Of a stretch of 64,000 nt of DNA, positions 12,300-24,157 are shown piece by piece. Below the pieces are notes generated by a model. That model made no database searches and was not told the DNA's origin. It was given only the letters and a program-made list of their open reading frames with translations. Position 1 is the stretch's first letter. Each line of letters opens with the position of its first letter. The position numbers were made by a program, and so were the translations under genes. The stretch covers positions 20,460,001 through 20,524,000 of the forward strand of contig JANTQA010000023.1 of assembly GCA_027625915.1 (NCBI GenBank), in the 5' to 3' direction. Origin of the DNA: Anaeramoeba flamelloides. Lineage: Eukaryota; Metamonada; Anaeramoebidae.

Positions 12300-12800
12300 T
12301 ATTCTATTTTTAAATCTCATCATTTTTTCTTATTTAATCAATTTTTTTTTTCATTTATTTAATCCTGTTTAAACTTTTACTTTTTTCTTTTTTAGATTTT
12401 AAAAAGTCTATTTGATAAAAAAAAATATTTAAAACTCTAAATTAACTTTAAGAAAAGTGAGGCCCAATGAAGTTTCTTGTTAAATCAATAAAATTCCTAT
12501 TAATAAAATCTTATTCTTAACAATTTTAATTTTCTAAAGAAATCGAGAATTTTCATGATACATTCGAATGAAAGGGGCCCAAAAATATTTTTTAACATTT
12601 TAATTATTTCAGAAATTCAAATTTGTTCAGGTATTTCTTTTATGAATATTGTCTCTAATTTGAAGTTAATTATTTATCTTATTTCTAAACAATTGTATCT
12701 TGGTTTTTTCTGTAAAAAAAAAAAAAAAAAAAAAAGAGAAAATTACAGTTTTTGCAATCCACCTTTGAACGAAATTGGGTTCAATTGGTAAGATTTCTTT
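12300..12800 (+). repeat. Dispersed repeat R1, copy 1
   Basis: Shares ordered blocks with 45520-46000 and, partly, 54200-54425: AACTCTAAATTAAC, TTTCTAAAGAAATCGAGAA, a T-run, GAATATTGTCTCTAATTTG, TTATTTATCTTATTTCTAAACAA and a late TTTGAACGAAATTGGG segment. Similarity is patchy, as expected for an old element. No coding motif; the 78-codon frame at 12555 is not conserved between copies. Confidence 0.55.
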
Positions 12801-13518
12801 TATATTATTTTGATTTTTTTTCAGAAAATTTTGATTTTTATGAGGTTGGGTTTTTTTTAATATATTAAAATTGTAAATAAATTTAAACTATTTTGGTCAA
12901 AAATAAATATAAAAGTGCACTTTTTCAAAATTCTTTCTAATTATAAAAATAATCTCAAAAGAATGATATTTTACTCAAAATATTTGGAAGAATATTAAAT
13001 GGTATCGAGGTACCTAAACAATTATATTAAAATTTGGAGAAATTTTGTCAAATTAAATTATTATATAGAGGATTCGAGGATACTTAAGATGTACTCTAAA
13101 TTAATAAATTTGTATTTTTAAAAAATTAGATACTAGAATTAATGTTTTAATTTTATTAGATGAATATGAGAAAAATAATATAAAAATAATTCAGAAATCA
13201 TAATCATCAGAAGAATAATCATTTGTTATTTTACTCTTTTCTTCATTCATTTATTTATTGTTCAATTAAAAAAATTATAAAAAATGAAATTGTTAGAGAA
13301 TATTTATTTACTTACAATTTAAAAAAAAAAGGAATTGGTTTCTACCAGGGAGATCCATTATCCCCGTTATTATTTGTATTTATTCCTCATATTCTCTTAG
13401 AAAAAAATAAATTCATTAGCAGTACACATCAAAATGTTTACATGTGATCTAGTTTTAATTGGTGAAAGTTTCATAAATAGAAATCAATTTCCAATTAAAA
13501 AAAATATATAAACTAATA

Positions 13519-13714
13519 CAGTCAGTTTCACTTTTAAGGTACAAACTTTCAACGAAATTTAAGGCACAAAAAAATCTCAAATTAAAGCACAAAATTCAAA
13601 TTCTAGTAAAAATAAATTGTAAAAAAAAAAATTCCAAATTTTGTTCCTTAATTTGGGATTTTTTTGTGCCTTAAATTTCGTTGAAAGTTTGTGCCTTAAA
13701 AGTGAAACTGACTG
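13519..13714. mobile_element. Hairpin MITE family 1, copy d (best preserved)
   Basis: 196 nt flanked by TA (13517-13518 and 13715-13716). The left end CAGTCAGTTTCACTTTTAAG is the exact complement of the right end CTTAAAAGTGAAACTGACTG, and pairing continues through AAACTTTCAACGAAATTTAA to a short loop, so almost the whole element is one hairpin. CAGT ends with a TA duplication are typical of Tc1/mariner-derived MITEs. It has inserted into LINE copy A. Confidence 0.85.
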
Positions 13715-13984
13715 TAAGAGATTTTTGAATTAATCCTAACAATGATATAAATTTAAAAAATGTTAATTGTAGAGGTAATTTTATATATTGGTATTTGGTT
13801 AGATAAAAAAACTCATTTAAAAATTTAACTTGGATAAAGTTAAGACCAATTTCAAAAAAATAATTAAACTCTTATACAAAAAATTTTTTCTAATAGATTA
13901 AAAAATCAGTTTTTTATCTTTTTCCACTTTTCCCTTGCTGAATCTTCTTTATATTGGGAAGAAGGGTTACCAAGGAAAAGGACC

Positions 13985-14525
13985 AAGTAGTTACTTACTA
14001 ATACTGTGACACTGAAACATGAAAGTATGAGCAACTTGAAAAGAAAAAAAGAAATAGTAAAGGCAAAAAATTACCAATGGTTTTAAACAAATAAGATCAA
14101 AAAAAAAAAAAAAGAAATTACAACAATTAAATAATGATCACCGAGTGAACATTCATGATCAATTATCAAATAATTAAATCAACCAACAGTATTGTTGTTG
14201 TAATTTCGGGAGTTCTTAATTAAAGATAGCATTGGTTTTTTTTTTTTGATTTTTTACCAATTGCTTCTTATAAACCCTTTTTAAATTTCTTTCTTTTTTC
14301 TTTTTCTTTTTTTCTTTTTCTTTTTTTCTTTTCTCCTTTTTCCTTTTCAATTGTTTGCTCTTTCTTTTTAAACCTAAAAAAAAATTGTGTCTCTTTGCCT
14401 TGAAAAATCGTGAAATCTATTATTTTTAGACTTAAATTACCTTTGGGGAAATTTGGGTAAAAGTAAATTTAAGTAAAAGGAAATCTAGAGTGTAATTTAC
14501 ACTTCTTCCATCAATAAATAAAATA
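13985..14525 (+). repeat. Dispersed repeat R5, copy 1
   Basis: Matches 27740-28290 in order: CAAGTAGTTACTTACTAAT, the ACAACAATTAAATAATGA block, AACATTCATGATCAA, a GGAGTTCTTAATTAAAGATA block and a TTTTTTACCAATT ... AACCCTTTTT tail. Inserted between LINE blocks that are continuous in copy C, so it moved in after the LINE. Family unknown; no TIR or coding frame recognised. Confidence 0.6.
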
Positions 14526-14904
14526 AAAAATTCTGTTTATTACTAAAATATTACATATCCAATCATTATATGGATTAAAAATTTTGATTTGGCAAAAAAA
14601 AAAACATTTTAAAGATATTAATATATGGATTAATTTAAAAAAAAAAATATTTTTTTTTATTAATCAACCAATACTCTCCTTTTATCGTTTATAAAACAGA
14701 AGCAAATTTTGATCTTGTTGGAATAAAAATATATAACAGAAGATTTAAAATAACTCAAAAATTAATAATCTTCAATTTGGATGAATTAATTAATTATACC
14801 CTTATAGAAAAACAGAATTTGAAAATATTAATTAGTATTCTAAAAATTTAAAATAACTCTAATTTGAAGGATAAAATTTTGAAATTAGAAATTTAGTAAA
14901 CACC

Positions 14905-15480
14905 TCGAGTTGGGAATGTCGTTAGGTTTTTTTTAATTTAAGAAATAAAAAGTAAGTTTAGGAAATTTTTTGATTAATTATCAACATATTAAAACCACCG
15001 TTATCTTTTCCAGAATTCAAAAGAATAGAGTAAAACCAAAAAGTTTACTCAATTCTTTTGAATTCTGGAAAAGCGCCGTTCAGTTTTTTGAGTTTTCTGT
15101 TTATTTTTGAAGTGTTCTAGGTTTTTTTTGGTGTTTTCTATTTTATTCGTAAAGGGTTCTAGGTTTTTTTTTTGCTTTAGAAACAAACCGAAAGTTTATT
15201 AAAATTTTCTGTTTATTTCTACAGTAAAAAAAACCTAATGAAAATCTATTGATTTTCTAAATAAATAGAAAACCTCAAGAGAACCGCCTTTAGGTTTTTT
15301 TTAATTTTCGAAATTAAAAAAAAAAAAACAGGCACCCGATGGCGCTTGACGGCACTCGGCAACACTTTTCTTTTGTTTTCTAGATTTTAAAAGAATTAAG
15401 TAAAATCTTTGATTTTATCAATTCTTTTAAATTCTGGAAATTTTGAAGATAAAAGATATTTAAAAGGAAAGGGCTCAGCT
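14905..15480. repeat. Modular hairpin array inside LINE copy A
   Basis: A run of separate palindromes. One is CTTTTCCAGAATTCAAAAGA pairing with TCTTTTGAATTCTGGAAAAG (15009-15075). Others are the GTTAGGTTTTTTTTAA arm pairing with TTAAAAAAAACCTAAC-like arms, the GTTTTCTGTTTATTT arm pairing with AAATAGAAAACCTC, and a second A-type hairpin at 15380-15440. A GGCACCCGATGGCGCTTGAC segment lies near 15331. The same modules occur at the same LINE position in copy B. Confidence 0.7.
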
Positions 15481-15834
15481 TCAATTAGAAAACTCAGTAA
15501 TTTTTACCAATTGCCTTAACGGGTATTCTTATTTTATGAATAAAAATATCTCAAAATATAAGTGAATTGTCTAAATAAAAATAAACAATTTAGAAATCAT
15601 TGAAGTTTTGGAACATTTTATATGGAATTGTTTAACCAATAAAAATAATCACAAAATCTGGATATCTGAATGAAAAAAAAAATCAGTATATCTAATATTA
15701 AAAAAAATAATTAATATTTCTGATCTTATAATAAAAAAAATAATACAACGTGTATATAAACTAGTGGGTAATAACGTATTTTGGGATCTTTAAAAAAAAT
15801 TCCAAAATAAAAATTTAGGAATTGTTGAAATTCC

Positions 15835-16200
15835 ACCCAGTGCCCTAGAGTGCTGTAGAGTACCTAGCTTTTCGAGAATTCAAAAGAATTGAGTTAAATC
15901 AAAGAGTTTACTCTATTCTTTTGAATTCTGGAAAAGCTAACGGTGGTTTTATTTTTTAATTTGAGAAATAAACCGAAAATTAAATAAATTTTCTCTTTAT
16001 TTCTTAAATGAGAAAAAAACCTTTCAGCAGTATCTAGAGGTTATCTGTTTTATTTGTTAAATCTATCGATTTTATAAATTCTTTAAAATTTTGGAAAGTT
16101 TGATGACATGTTTTTTTCATTTAAGAAATAAAAATAAAATTTATTTAAATTTTCTTTTAATTTCTGAAATTCAAAAAAAAAAAAAAAAAACACAACTGCA
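15835..16200. repeat. Modular hairpin array downstream of LINE copy A
   Basis: Starts with CCCAGTGCCCTAGAGTGCTG, then an A-type hairpin at 15868-15938 (TTTTCGAGAATTCAAAAGAA pairing with TTCTTTTGAATTCTGGAAAA), then B-type arms (TTTTTAATTTGAGAAATAAA and TTTATTTCTTAAATGAGAAAAAAACC) and a partial A arm near 16080. The position directly after the LINE 3' end matches the arrangement at 23655-23875. Confidence 0.65.
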
Positions 16201-17777
16201 AACAAGAGGGGTTACCCCCCAATCTTTAATAATAAAAAAAATCAAAATTTTTACATAATTTTTAAAATTTTATAAAAAAAATAGATTTAAATTGATTTTT
16301 GTTAAAAATAATTTAAAAAATATTGAAAAATATTCACAATTTTAAGATACTAAAATCAAACAAATCTCATAAAAATCAAAATTTTCTGAAAAAAAAATAA
16401 AATCATCATGTAAAAATTTTCACCAATTTGAAAATCTTTGACGAAAAAATGAAAAAATTGGCTTGTGGTATTTTTATTATAATATATTCTCGACAAGCAC
16501 TTGTCTTTTTTTAATAGTGATACCTTTAAACAATACACATATCATAAATAAATATGAAGACCAAAAAACAAAAGCTTTGAAGGTGAAGTTTGGAATAATA
16601 GTTCAATTCGTTGAAATTTCACAGATCCCTATTTTCGCTAAATATTGATATTTCCTGTTTAATTTAAAAAAAAAATAAAGAATAAAATACAAAAGTGAAG
16701 GATGAAACAAAAAAACAGTTATTTTCGTTATGTGTTTCCATATCAGTTTTTCTTGCATTAAGGTATTGTTAAAAAAATGTTGAAAAATTTAACAATTTTT
16801 GAGATAATCCAATCACTTTTCTAAAATTTTGAGAATAAAATTTGATCTAAATGTTAAGATTGATTGATTTTAAAGATTAAGACAAATTACTCTTTGAAAT
16901 TAACAAGTTTCTTGTCTTGGTTGATTTTACTTTTTTTTTTAGGTTTATATTTTTACATTTTGTATTTACTTTTTTTTCTTTTTTTAATAAGTTGAAATGA
17001 ACAGTTTTAGTATTTGTCAATAAAAAACGTATTTGAAAAGAACTAAATTGGTTATTGGTTGACTTATTTTCCAAATTTTGAAATAATAGGGTGTTACAAG
17101 AACATTTCAGTATTCTTGACTTTATTTGATTTTCTTCTTTTGTTTTCTTGTTATTTCTCATTTTGCCAAGCAAATATTTTTGACCATATGAAAGCTGAAA
17201 TCTCAGAAACTAAGAGTACTTTTGTGCAATACAAGAAGATTTGAAATAAGATAATTTTCGAAAAAGAAAGTAAAAAATTTGTCGAACTACACTATTCCAA
17301 AGCCCAATATCTAAGACATATCTTAAAATTCTGATTCACCAAATTAGACATCCATTAACTTTAGTCTAAAGATGAAAAAAGTAAAATAAATTTCCGATTT
17401 TTTCGCTTTTCAGGTGATTTTTCGATTTAAACAAATAATAACAGCCTTAAAACCCCTTTTCAGAAAAAAAAACCAACCTTTTGTTACAATTGGCAAAGAA
17501 TCCAACGCACCAAGTTTTTGCATTTCAATAATTCACAATGAAAAAATCAACATTTGTTTTGTTAAACAATGATAATACCAAAGCAAAACACACAAAGAAA
17601 ATCTTAAAACATTGAAGATCTTTTCAAACTTGTTGGTTTGGTACTTTTTTTACATTTTTCTTGAATTGGTCTTTTGAAAACTTTTTCACACAAACACTTT
17701 TTATTTTTATTTAATTTGTTTGTCAAAAAAAAAAAAAAAAACCGCTTGATATAATTATTTATTGATTGAAAAAAACA
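16201..17777. other. AT-rich DNA upstream of the RGS gene
   Basis: No convincing gene. Open frames at 16877-17173 (minus, 98 codons) and 17059-17244 (plus) overlap each other and lack domain features; chance frames of this length are expected in a window this size. A poly-A run of about 17 nt lies at 17727-17743 just before the RGS gene start and may be part of its promoter or 5' leader. Confidence 0.4.
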
Positions 17778-18260
17778 ATGAAGAAAACTAAAAGCAAATT
17801 AACAAAAAAATTGCTTCCCAAATTGTTTGCAAAAAAAACTAAACAAGGTAAAAGAGGAAGAAGAAGAAATACCTTTACGGCTTTAAGCGAAAATAATAAA
17901 TCCCCAAGACCTTCAAAAAATGATATCGAAATTGAAACACTCGAATACCGACTAAACCTTTTACAGGCTAAACTGACCAAATTGAAAAGGCCTGTGTATT
18001 TTGGATCAGAAAAAGAAAAAATGGACAAAATATTGAAAAATATCTCACAACAAGAGCATGAAAAAGAAAAAATCTTCATTGAAATTTCGAAATACAAAAA
18101 CAAGATCACTCTTCAGAGGTACAACAACAAAAAGAAAAAGAATAACTCAGAAAACGATCCTACATTATTACCAATTTTGGCACTTCAAAAAAAACAACAA
18201 AAATTCACCATTCAAAATAATTACATTGGAGATAATAAACACACCACCACCAAGAACAAG

Positions 18261-18295
<35 letters not shown>

Positions 18296-21200
18296 GAACA
18301 ACAACAAAAACAACAACAAAAACAAAAACAATAACAATAGCAATAATAATAGCATAAGCAAGATTAACAATAACCAAACAAACACCACAAAGCATTTGAC
18401 TAATCACGCAAATAGTGAATTAAAAATGGAATTAAGAAATCAAATTAGTCAATTAGAAATAAAACTGAAGCAAAAGCAAAAGCAAAATTCACCCCGAACA
18501 AAAACAAACCAATTACAAACCATACAACAAAAACTCAAAAAGCACACAAACAAAACAAACCGATTAATACAGGTCTTAAATGGACTTAAACTACTTCAAG
18601 AAGAAATTGAAAAGGAATCCACAAAAAATACTGTTGAAAACACCCACAGCCAACACGAACTGACCAAGTTAGCTTTAGGTGAAGAATTAAAAAAGTTACA
18701 GAGATCAATTCTAAAAATCCAATTCTATTTGGGCAAAGTACAAGATTTTAAAAGTAGCCCAAGTTACAAAATACTTGAAATGTATAATAGGATTTATATA
18801 AAAATTAATAAGGCCAACATTGAAAAACAGCAATTAACTTTCCAAGTAAATGAATTAAGACAATTTTTTCTTTCTGATCAAATGGATCCTGAATTAAGTT
18901 CTGATTCTGAAACAAAAAATTTCTTGTTCGAGTCATCAAAATCAAAGACTAATTTGCAGACAATTTTAAATAAAAATAAAAATACAAACACAGGCACAGG
19001 CACAGGCACAGGTACAAACATAAACACAAACACAAACACAAACCCAAATATAAACACAAAAAACAACTCAAGCACAAGCACAGCTACGATTTCAAAGGAT
19101 AAAAAAAAGTTATCTATCCTTTCTAGTAGTTCCTTTGACGATGTAACTAAAACACTAACAGGCATTCAAAATAATAACATGATAAATCCAAAATTATTCT
19201 CAACCAATCGACAAAAATCCACTTTCTCGAAGGTTAGTCTTGCCAATAATCGAAGCAATTCACTTAATAATATCTTTTTACAACAAAAAGTAAAATTTCA
19301 AAAACAGAACAGCTTGGATTATATTTTTTCTTCCAACAAAAAAAACCAAGGATCCAAAAGTGCTCAAAATAAATTACATAAAACACTTTCAAAAACGAGA
19401 AGAAACCACTCCAGCCTATATAAAAATCACCTTCATATTTCAAACAGCATTGATGACCTTTCACCACTGCCCTTTTCAAAAGAAGCAATCCCGATTAAAC
19501 CAAAAAAAAATTACAGAAGATTAACTACTCTCGAAACAAGAAGGCCGGATTTTTTAAAGAACCAAAATGGGCAGAAATGGAAACCAATCCATTTGAAAGA
19601 GAAAATTAGAAAAATAAACTCACTTGAAATGCTATTATCCATCCCAATAGCCATCGACTATTTTAAAGAATTCCTGTGTGAAGAGTTGAATCAAGAAAAT
19701 ATAATGTTTTTTCAAGACGTCAAGCTTTTCAAACAAACTTGCCGCTCACAAAAGGTTCGTAATTAATATTTTATTTTTTATTTTTATTCCATATTTTATT
19801 CTTATTTTTTATTTTTATTTATTTTGTTAAGAATAAACAAGTTTTAAAATGACTTGACTGATGAATTCAAAAAAATGTGAAATATATTTTAGTTCAAGCT
19901 CCATTTTTTATATTTGCGTGATCAGTTTTGAACAAATTTTATTAAAGACTTTTGTTGATTTAAATTCAAACGATTTTTTTGAATTAGTTGATTTTTGACA
20001 TGTTTTTTAAAATGAACTGTTTTGAAAGTAGATTTATTATAAAAAAAAAAAAAAGAATTTTTTTTTTTTATTATTTAAGGGACTAATCTCTATTAATTTT
20101 TTTTACCTAAATTTAATAGAGATTGAGATTTTTTTTTGCTAATTACTTAGATTTGAAAACTCCTGTTTATTTTCGATATTAAACATATTTCTAGAGAAGG
20201 AATCCTTATCTAGAAATTGGTCGAAAATAAAAAAAAAAAAATAGAGACTAATCTCTTAAGGGGGGTTATTTACCCTTCTTGTTTACCATTGGGTTTTCCA
20301 GAATTTAAAAGAATTGGGTCAAATCTTTTGATTTTACTCAATTCGTTTGAATTCTGGAAAACCTATGCACTCTGCGGCACTTAACGGCACTTTATCGAAT
20401 TCCTAAATTTTTATTTAGGAATATTATTAAATACTCAAAAATAAGTTTATTACCCACTAATGCTAATAGGCATGTTGGATTTTTTTTTTATTATAACATT
20501 AGAAATATTATTATCTTTTAATATATTAGATATATTGATTTTTTTTTTAATTCAGATATCCATATTTTGTGATTATTTTCATAGACTGGGTAATTCAATA
20601 GAAAATGGTCCAAATCTTGAAGGATTTCAATATTTTTTATTTTTTTACATAATTCGCAATATTTTGATATATTTTTATTCATAACATAAGAATATAGTTT
20701 GAGGTAATTTGTAAAATTTCTAAGTTTTAAAATTGAAGTTGGATCCTTCAATTTTAAATATCTTTTGTCGTTAGTTTTGTTTTTAATTTATTAAATTAAA
20801 AAAATCGTCATTAGATTTTTTTGAGTTTTCTGTTTATTTGTAAAATCAATAGATTTTACAAATTAAGCAGAAAACCCCCAAGAAAACTGCCGTTAGCTTT
20901 TCCAGAATTTAAAAGAATGGTGAAAAATCAAAAGATTTGACTCAATTCTTTTAAATTCTGGAAAACCTAATGGCACTCTATTGATTTTCCAAATAAATAG
21001 AAAACCTCAAAAAAACCTAGAACACTTAACAGATAAAACAGAAAACCCAAGAAAAGCTAACAGTGGTTTTTTTTTATTTCTTAAATTAAAAAAAACCTAA
21101 CGACATTTCCAACTTGTACTATTTTCTAAATTTTTTATTCTGAAATTTTCTAGTTCATATTCTAGTTGTTTTAAATTTTTGGAATAGCAATTAATATTTT

Positions 21201-23907
21201 CTGATCTCTTTTTTTTCTAAAAGGGGTATAATTAATTAATTCATCAAAGACTAAAAATTTCAATTTTTGAATTAATTTATATCTTCTTTTATATATTGTT
21301 ATTCTGACAAGATCAAATTTTGCTTCTGTTTTATAAACGATACAAGGAGAGCGTTGGCTGATTAATAAAAAAAAAAATTAATATTTTTTTTAATCCAAGT
21401 ATCAATATCTTTAAAATCTGTTTTCGTCAAAGCAAATATTTTTAATCCATATAATAATTGGCTATGTAATACAGCTTTAAAAAACTTAATTTTTAATCCA
21501 TTAGAAAAATTTTTTTGTTGTAAGATATTGATTAATTTTTTTAAATTGGCCTTAACTTTTTCAAGTTAAATTTTTAAATGAGTTTGTTTTATCAAACCAA
21601 ATACCAAGATATAAATTTTCTTTTGGAATTAAAGTTTTTTTTAGTTTTATCATTGTTAGGATTCATTACGAAATCTCTTATTATTTTATATATTTTTTGT
21701 AATTGAAAATTAATTTCAATCATTGATCCTTTCATAAGTAAAATCAGAACATCTGCCAACATTTGGACATATAACCCCAGCCATTTGATTTTTTTCTAAG
21801 AGAAAATGAATAATAAATCTAAACAATAAATGAGATAACGTATCTCCCCGATAAACACCAATTCCTTCTTTTGAGTAATAAGAAAGTAGATATTTTACAA
21901 TAATATCATTTTTTATAAATTTTTAAATTGAATAATAAATAAGTAAATAGTGAAATGGGTCAAAGCACGTTTGTATATCTATTTTAACGATATAAATATT
22001 TTCTTTTTTAAATTTATTTTTTATTTTTTGATATTCGTTCAATAAGTTTAAAACTGCAATTCTGGTATCTAATTTTTTTTAAAATCCAAATTGGTTTTTT
22101 GAAACTAAGTTACAAGAATCTTTAATTCCTGTATATAACAATTTAAGAAAAAATCTTGGGAGAAAAAAAACAGAAATTGAACAAAACAATATTTTACCCT
22201 TTTTAAGAATTTATCAGTCAAGCTATTTTAAAAATAGGGTGTCATTTTTTTTTTTTTTAAATTGAATTGCTAAAAATAGGTCTATCAGAAGTTTGTCATC
22301 TATTTTGTAGACATTTTTGAAAATCCTTTTGTAACATTTTTTTAAAATGAAATAACAAGAAAAACATTTTTTATTAAATGAATATAAAAAAAATAAAAAG
22401 CAAATTCAGAAAAGAAAATATTTATACTGTTACAATAGATATACAAACGTGTTTTGACTCTTGTCATTATTCAATTATCGATCATTCAATTAAAAAAATC
22501 ATAAAAAATGAAATCTTTAAAATATCTACTTGCTTACTCTTTAAAAGAAGGAATAGGCGCTTATCAAGGGAGGTACCTTATATCCTGTATTCTTTGGATT
22601 TATTAGTTATTTTCTTTATAGAAAAAATCAATTCACTATCAACGCATGTCCAGATGTTATCTGATGATCTAATTTTATTTATGAAAGGATCATTGATAGA
22701 AATAAATTTTCAATTACAAAAAATATATAAAGCAATAAGAGATTTCGGAATGAATACGGATAATGATAAAACTTAAAAAACTTTAATTCCAAAAGAAATT
22801 TTATATCTTGGTATTTTGCTAGATAAAACAAACTCATTTATAATTTAATCTTGAAAAAGTTAAAACTAATTTCAAAAAAAATAAACAATATCCAACAACA
22901 AAAAAACTTTACCAATGGATTAAAGATTCGATTTTTTAAAAATTGAATCAAATAGTCAACTAGTAGATAGATTAGAAATATTTGATTTGACAAAAACATA
23001 TGTTAAAGATATTGATACTTGGATTAAAAAAAATATTAATTTTTTTTTTTATTAATCAGCCAACGCTCTCCTTGTATCGTTTATAAAACAGAAGCAAAAT
23101 TTGATCTTGTCAGAATAACAATATATAAAAGAAGATATAAATTAATTCACAAAAAAATTTGAAATTTTTAGTCTTTGATGAATTAATTAATTACCTCCCT
23201 TTTAGAAAAAAATAATTTGAAATATTAATTGGAAATTAAAAATTTTAAAAAACTCGAAATTGAACTGGATAAAAGCCTAACCTTTGTATAACATAAATTA
23301 TTTTTTTTTCACCAGTATATTGGAATTTAAAAAGCCTAATTATAAAACTTAGAAAGGCATAAGTTATATTGTTTCAATTTAAGGTTCATACTCCTCAAAC
23401 ATAAAAATTTAAATCAAAAAAAAAAATTAACTTTTTATTTTCGTTGGAACTACCCAGCCTATGAAAATAACCGTAAAATTTGGATACCTGAATTAAAAAA
23501 AATTAATATATCTAATATATGAAAAAATAATAATATTTTTAATATTATTATAAAAAAAGACTCAATATATTTAATAGCCCTAGTGGGTAATAGACGAATT
23601 TTTGAGTCTTTCTTAAAATTTCTAAATAAAAATTTAGGAATTCGGGAAGTTCCTTAGGGTGCCTAGGTTTTTTTTAATTTTAGAAATTAAAAAAAAAGCT
23701 AACGACGGTTTTCCGGAATTCAAAAGAATAGAGAAAAATCTAAGATTTTACTCAATTCTTTTAAATTCTGGAAAACTTAACCAACATGCCTAGGTTTTTT
23801 TTTCATTAAAGAAATAAAAAGAAAATTCAAGAAATTTTCTTTTAATTCCTTAAATTAAAAAAAAAAAAAACAAGGGTAAATAATCTGGATTAACAACTCC
23901 TCCGTTA

Positions 23908-23938
<31 letters not shown>

Positions 23939-24125
23939 TAACTTTTTTACAAATACTCATTTGGGAAATATCAGAACAAAATCACTAAATTAAAAGATCA
24001 TTGTGTAAACAATCTTGAAAACATGTTTAGAATATTTACATTGTGAAAAACATAACAAAATTAAATAATTCTTTTTTTTTTTTTTTTTCTCAATTAAACA
24101 TTTATTTTTAAATTAATTAATCAAT

Positions 24126-24157
<32 letters not shown>

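Larger units (their letters stand above)
13200..15795 (+). mobile_element. Non-LTR retrotransposon (LINE) copy A, broken and interrupted
   Basis: Reverse transcriptase fragments are readable near 13330-13450: GIGFYQGDPLSPLLF (the QGDPLSP block of non-LTR RTs) followed by LLEKNKFISSTHQ. Downstream blocks match the other copies: AACCAATACTCTCCTTTTAT near 14665 equals copy C near 23056, and the 3' segment with CACAAAATCTGGATATCTGAA near 15650 and AACTAGTGGGTAATAACG near 15762 marks the 3' end. Three insertions interrupt it: a family-1 MITE (13519-13714), repeat R5 (about 13985-14525) and a hairpin cluster (about 14905-15480). Many stops; not functional. Only the RT region onward is present, typical of 5' truncation. 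Confidence 0.75.

Noticed and set aside
12555-12791. 78-codon frame
   Set aside because: Lies inside repeat R1 and is not open in the R1 copy at 45520-46000; ends in a poly-Lys run from an A tract.
14905-16200. Hairpin arrays as a CRISPR-like array
   Set aside because: The palindromes are not evenly spaced direct repeats, have no unique spacers, and the genome is eukaryotic.
16877-17173. 98-codon minus-strand frame
   Set aside because: Only Lys/Asn/Ser/Leu background composition, overlaps another frame of equal quality, and about one frame of this length is expected by chance in the window.
18168-18407. Minus-strand Val/Ile-rich open frame (and the plus-strand Thr-rich frame at 18058)
   Set aside because: Other-frame readings of the poly-Asn codon repeat in the RGS gene.
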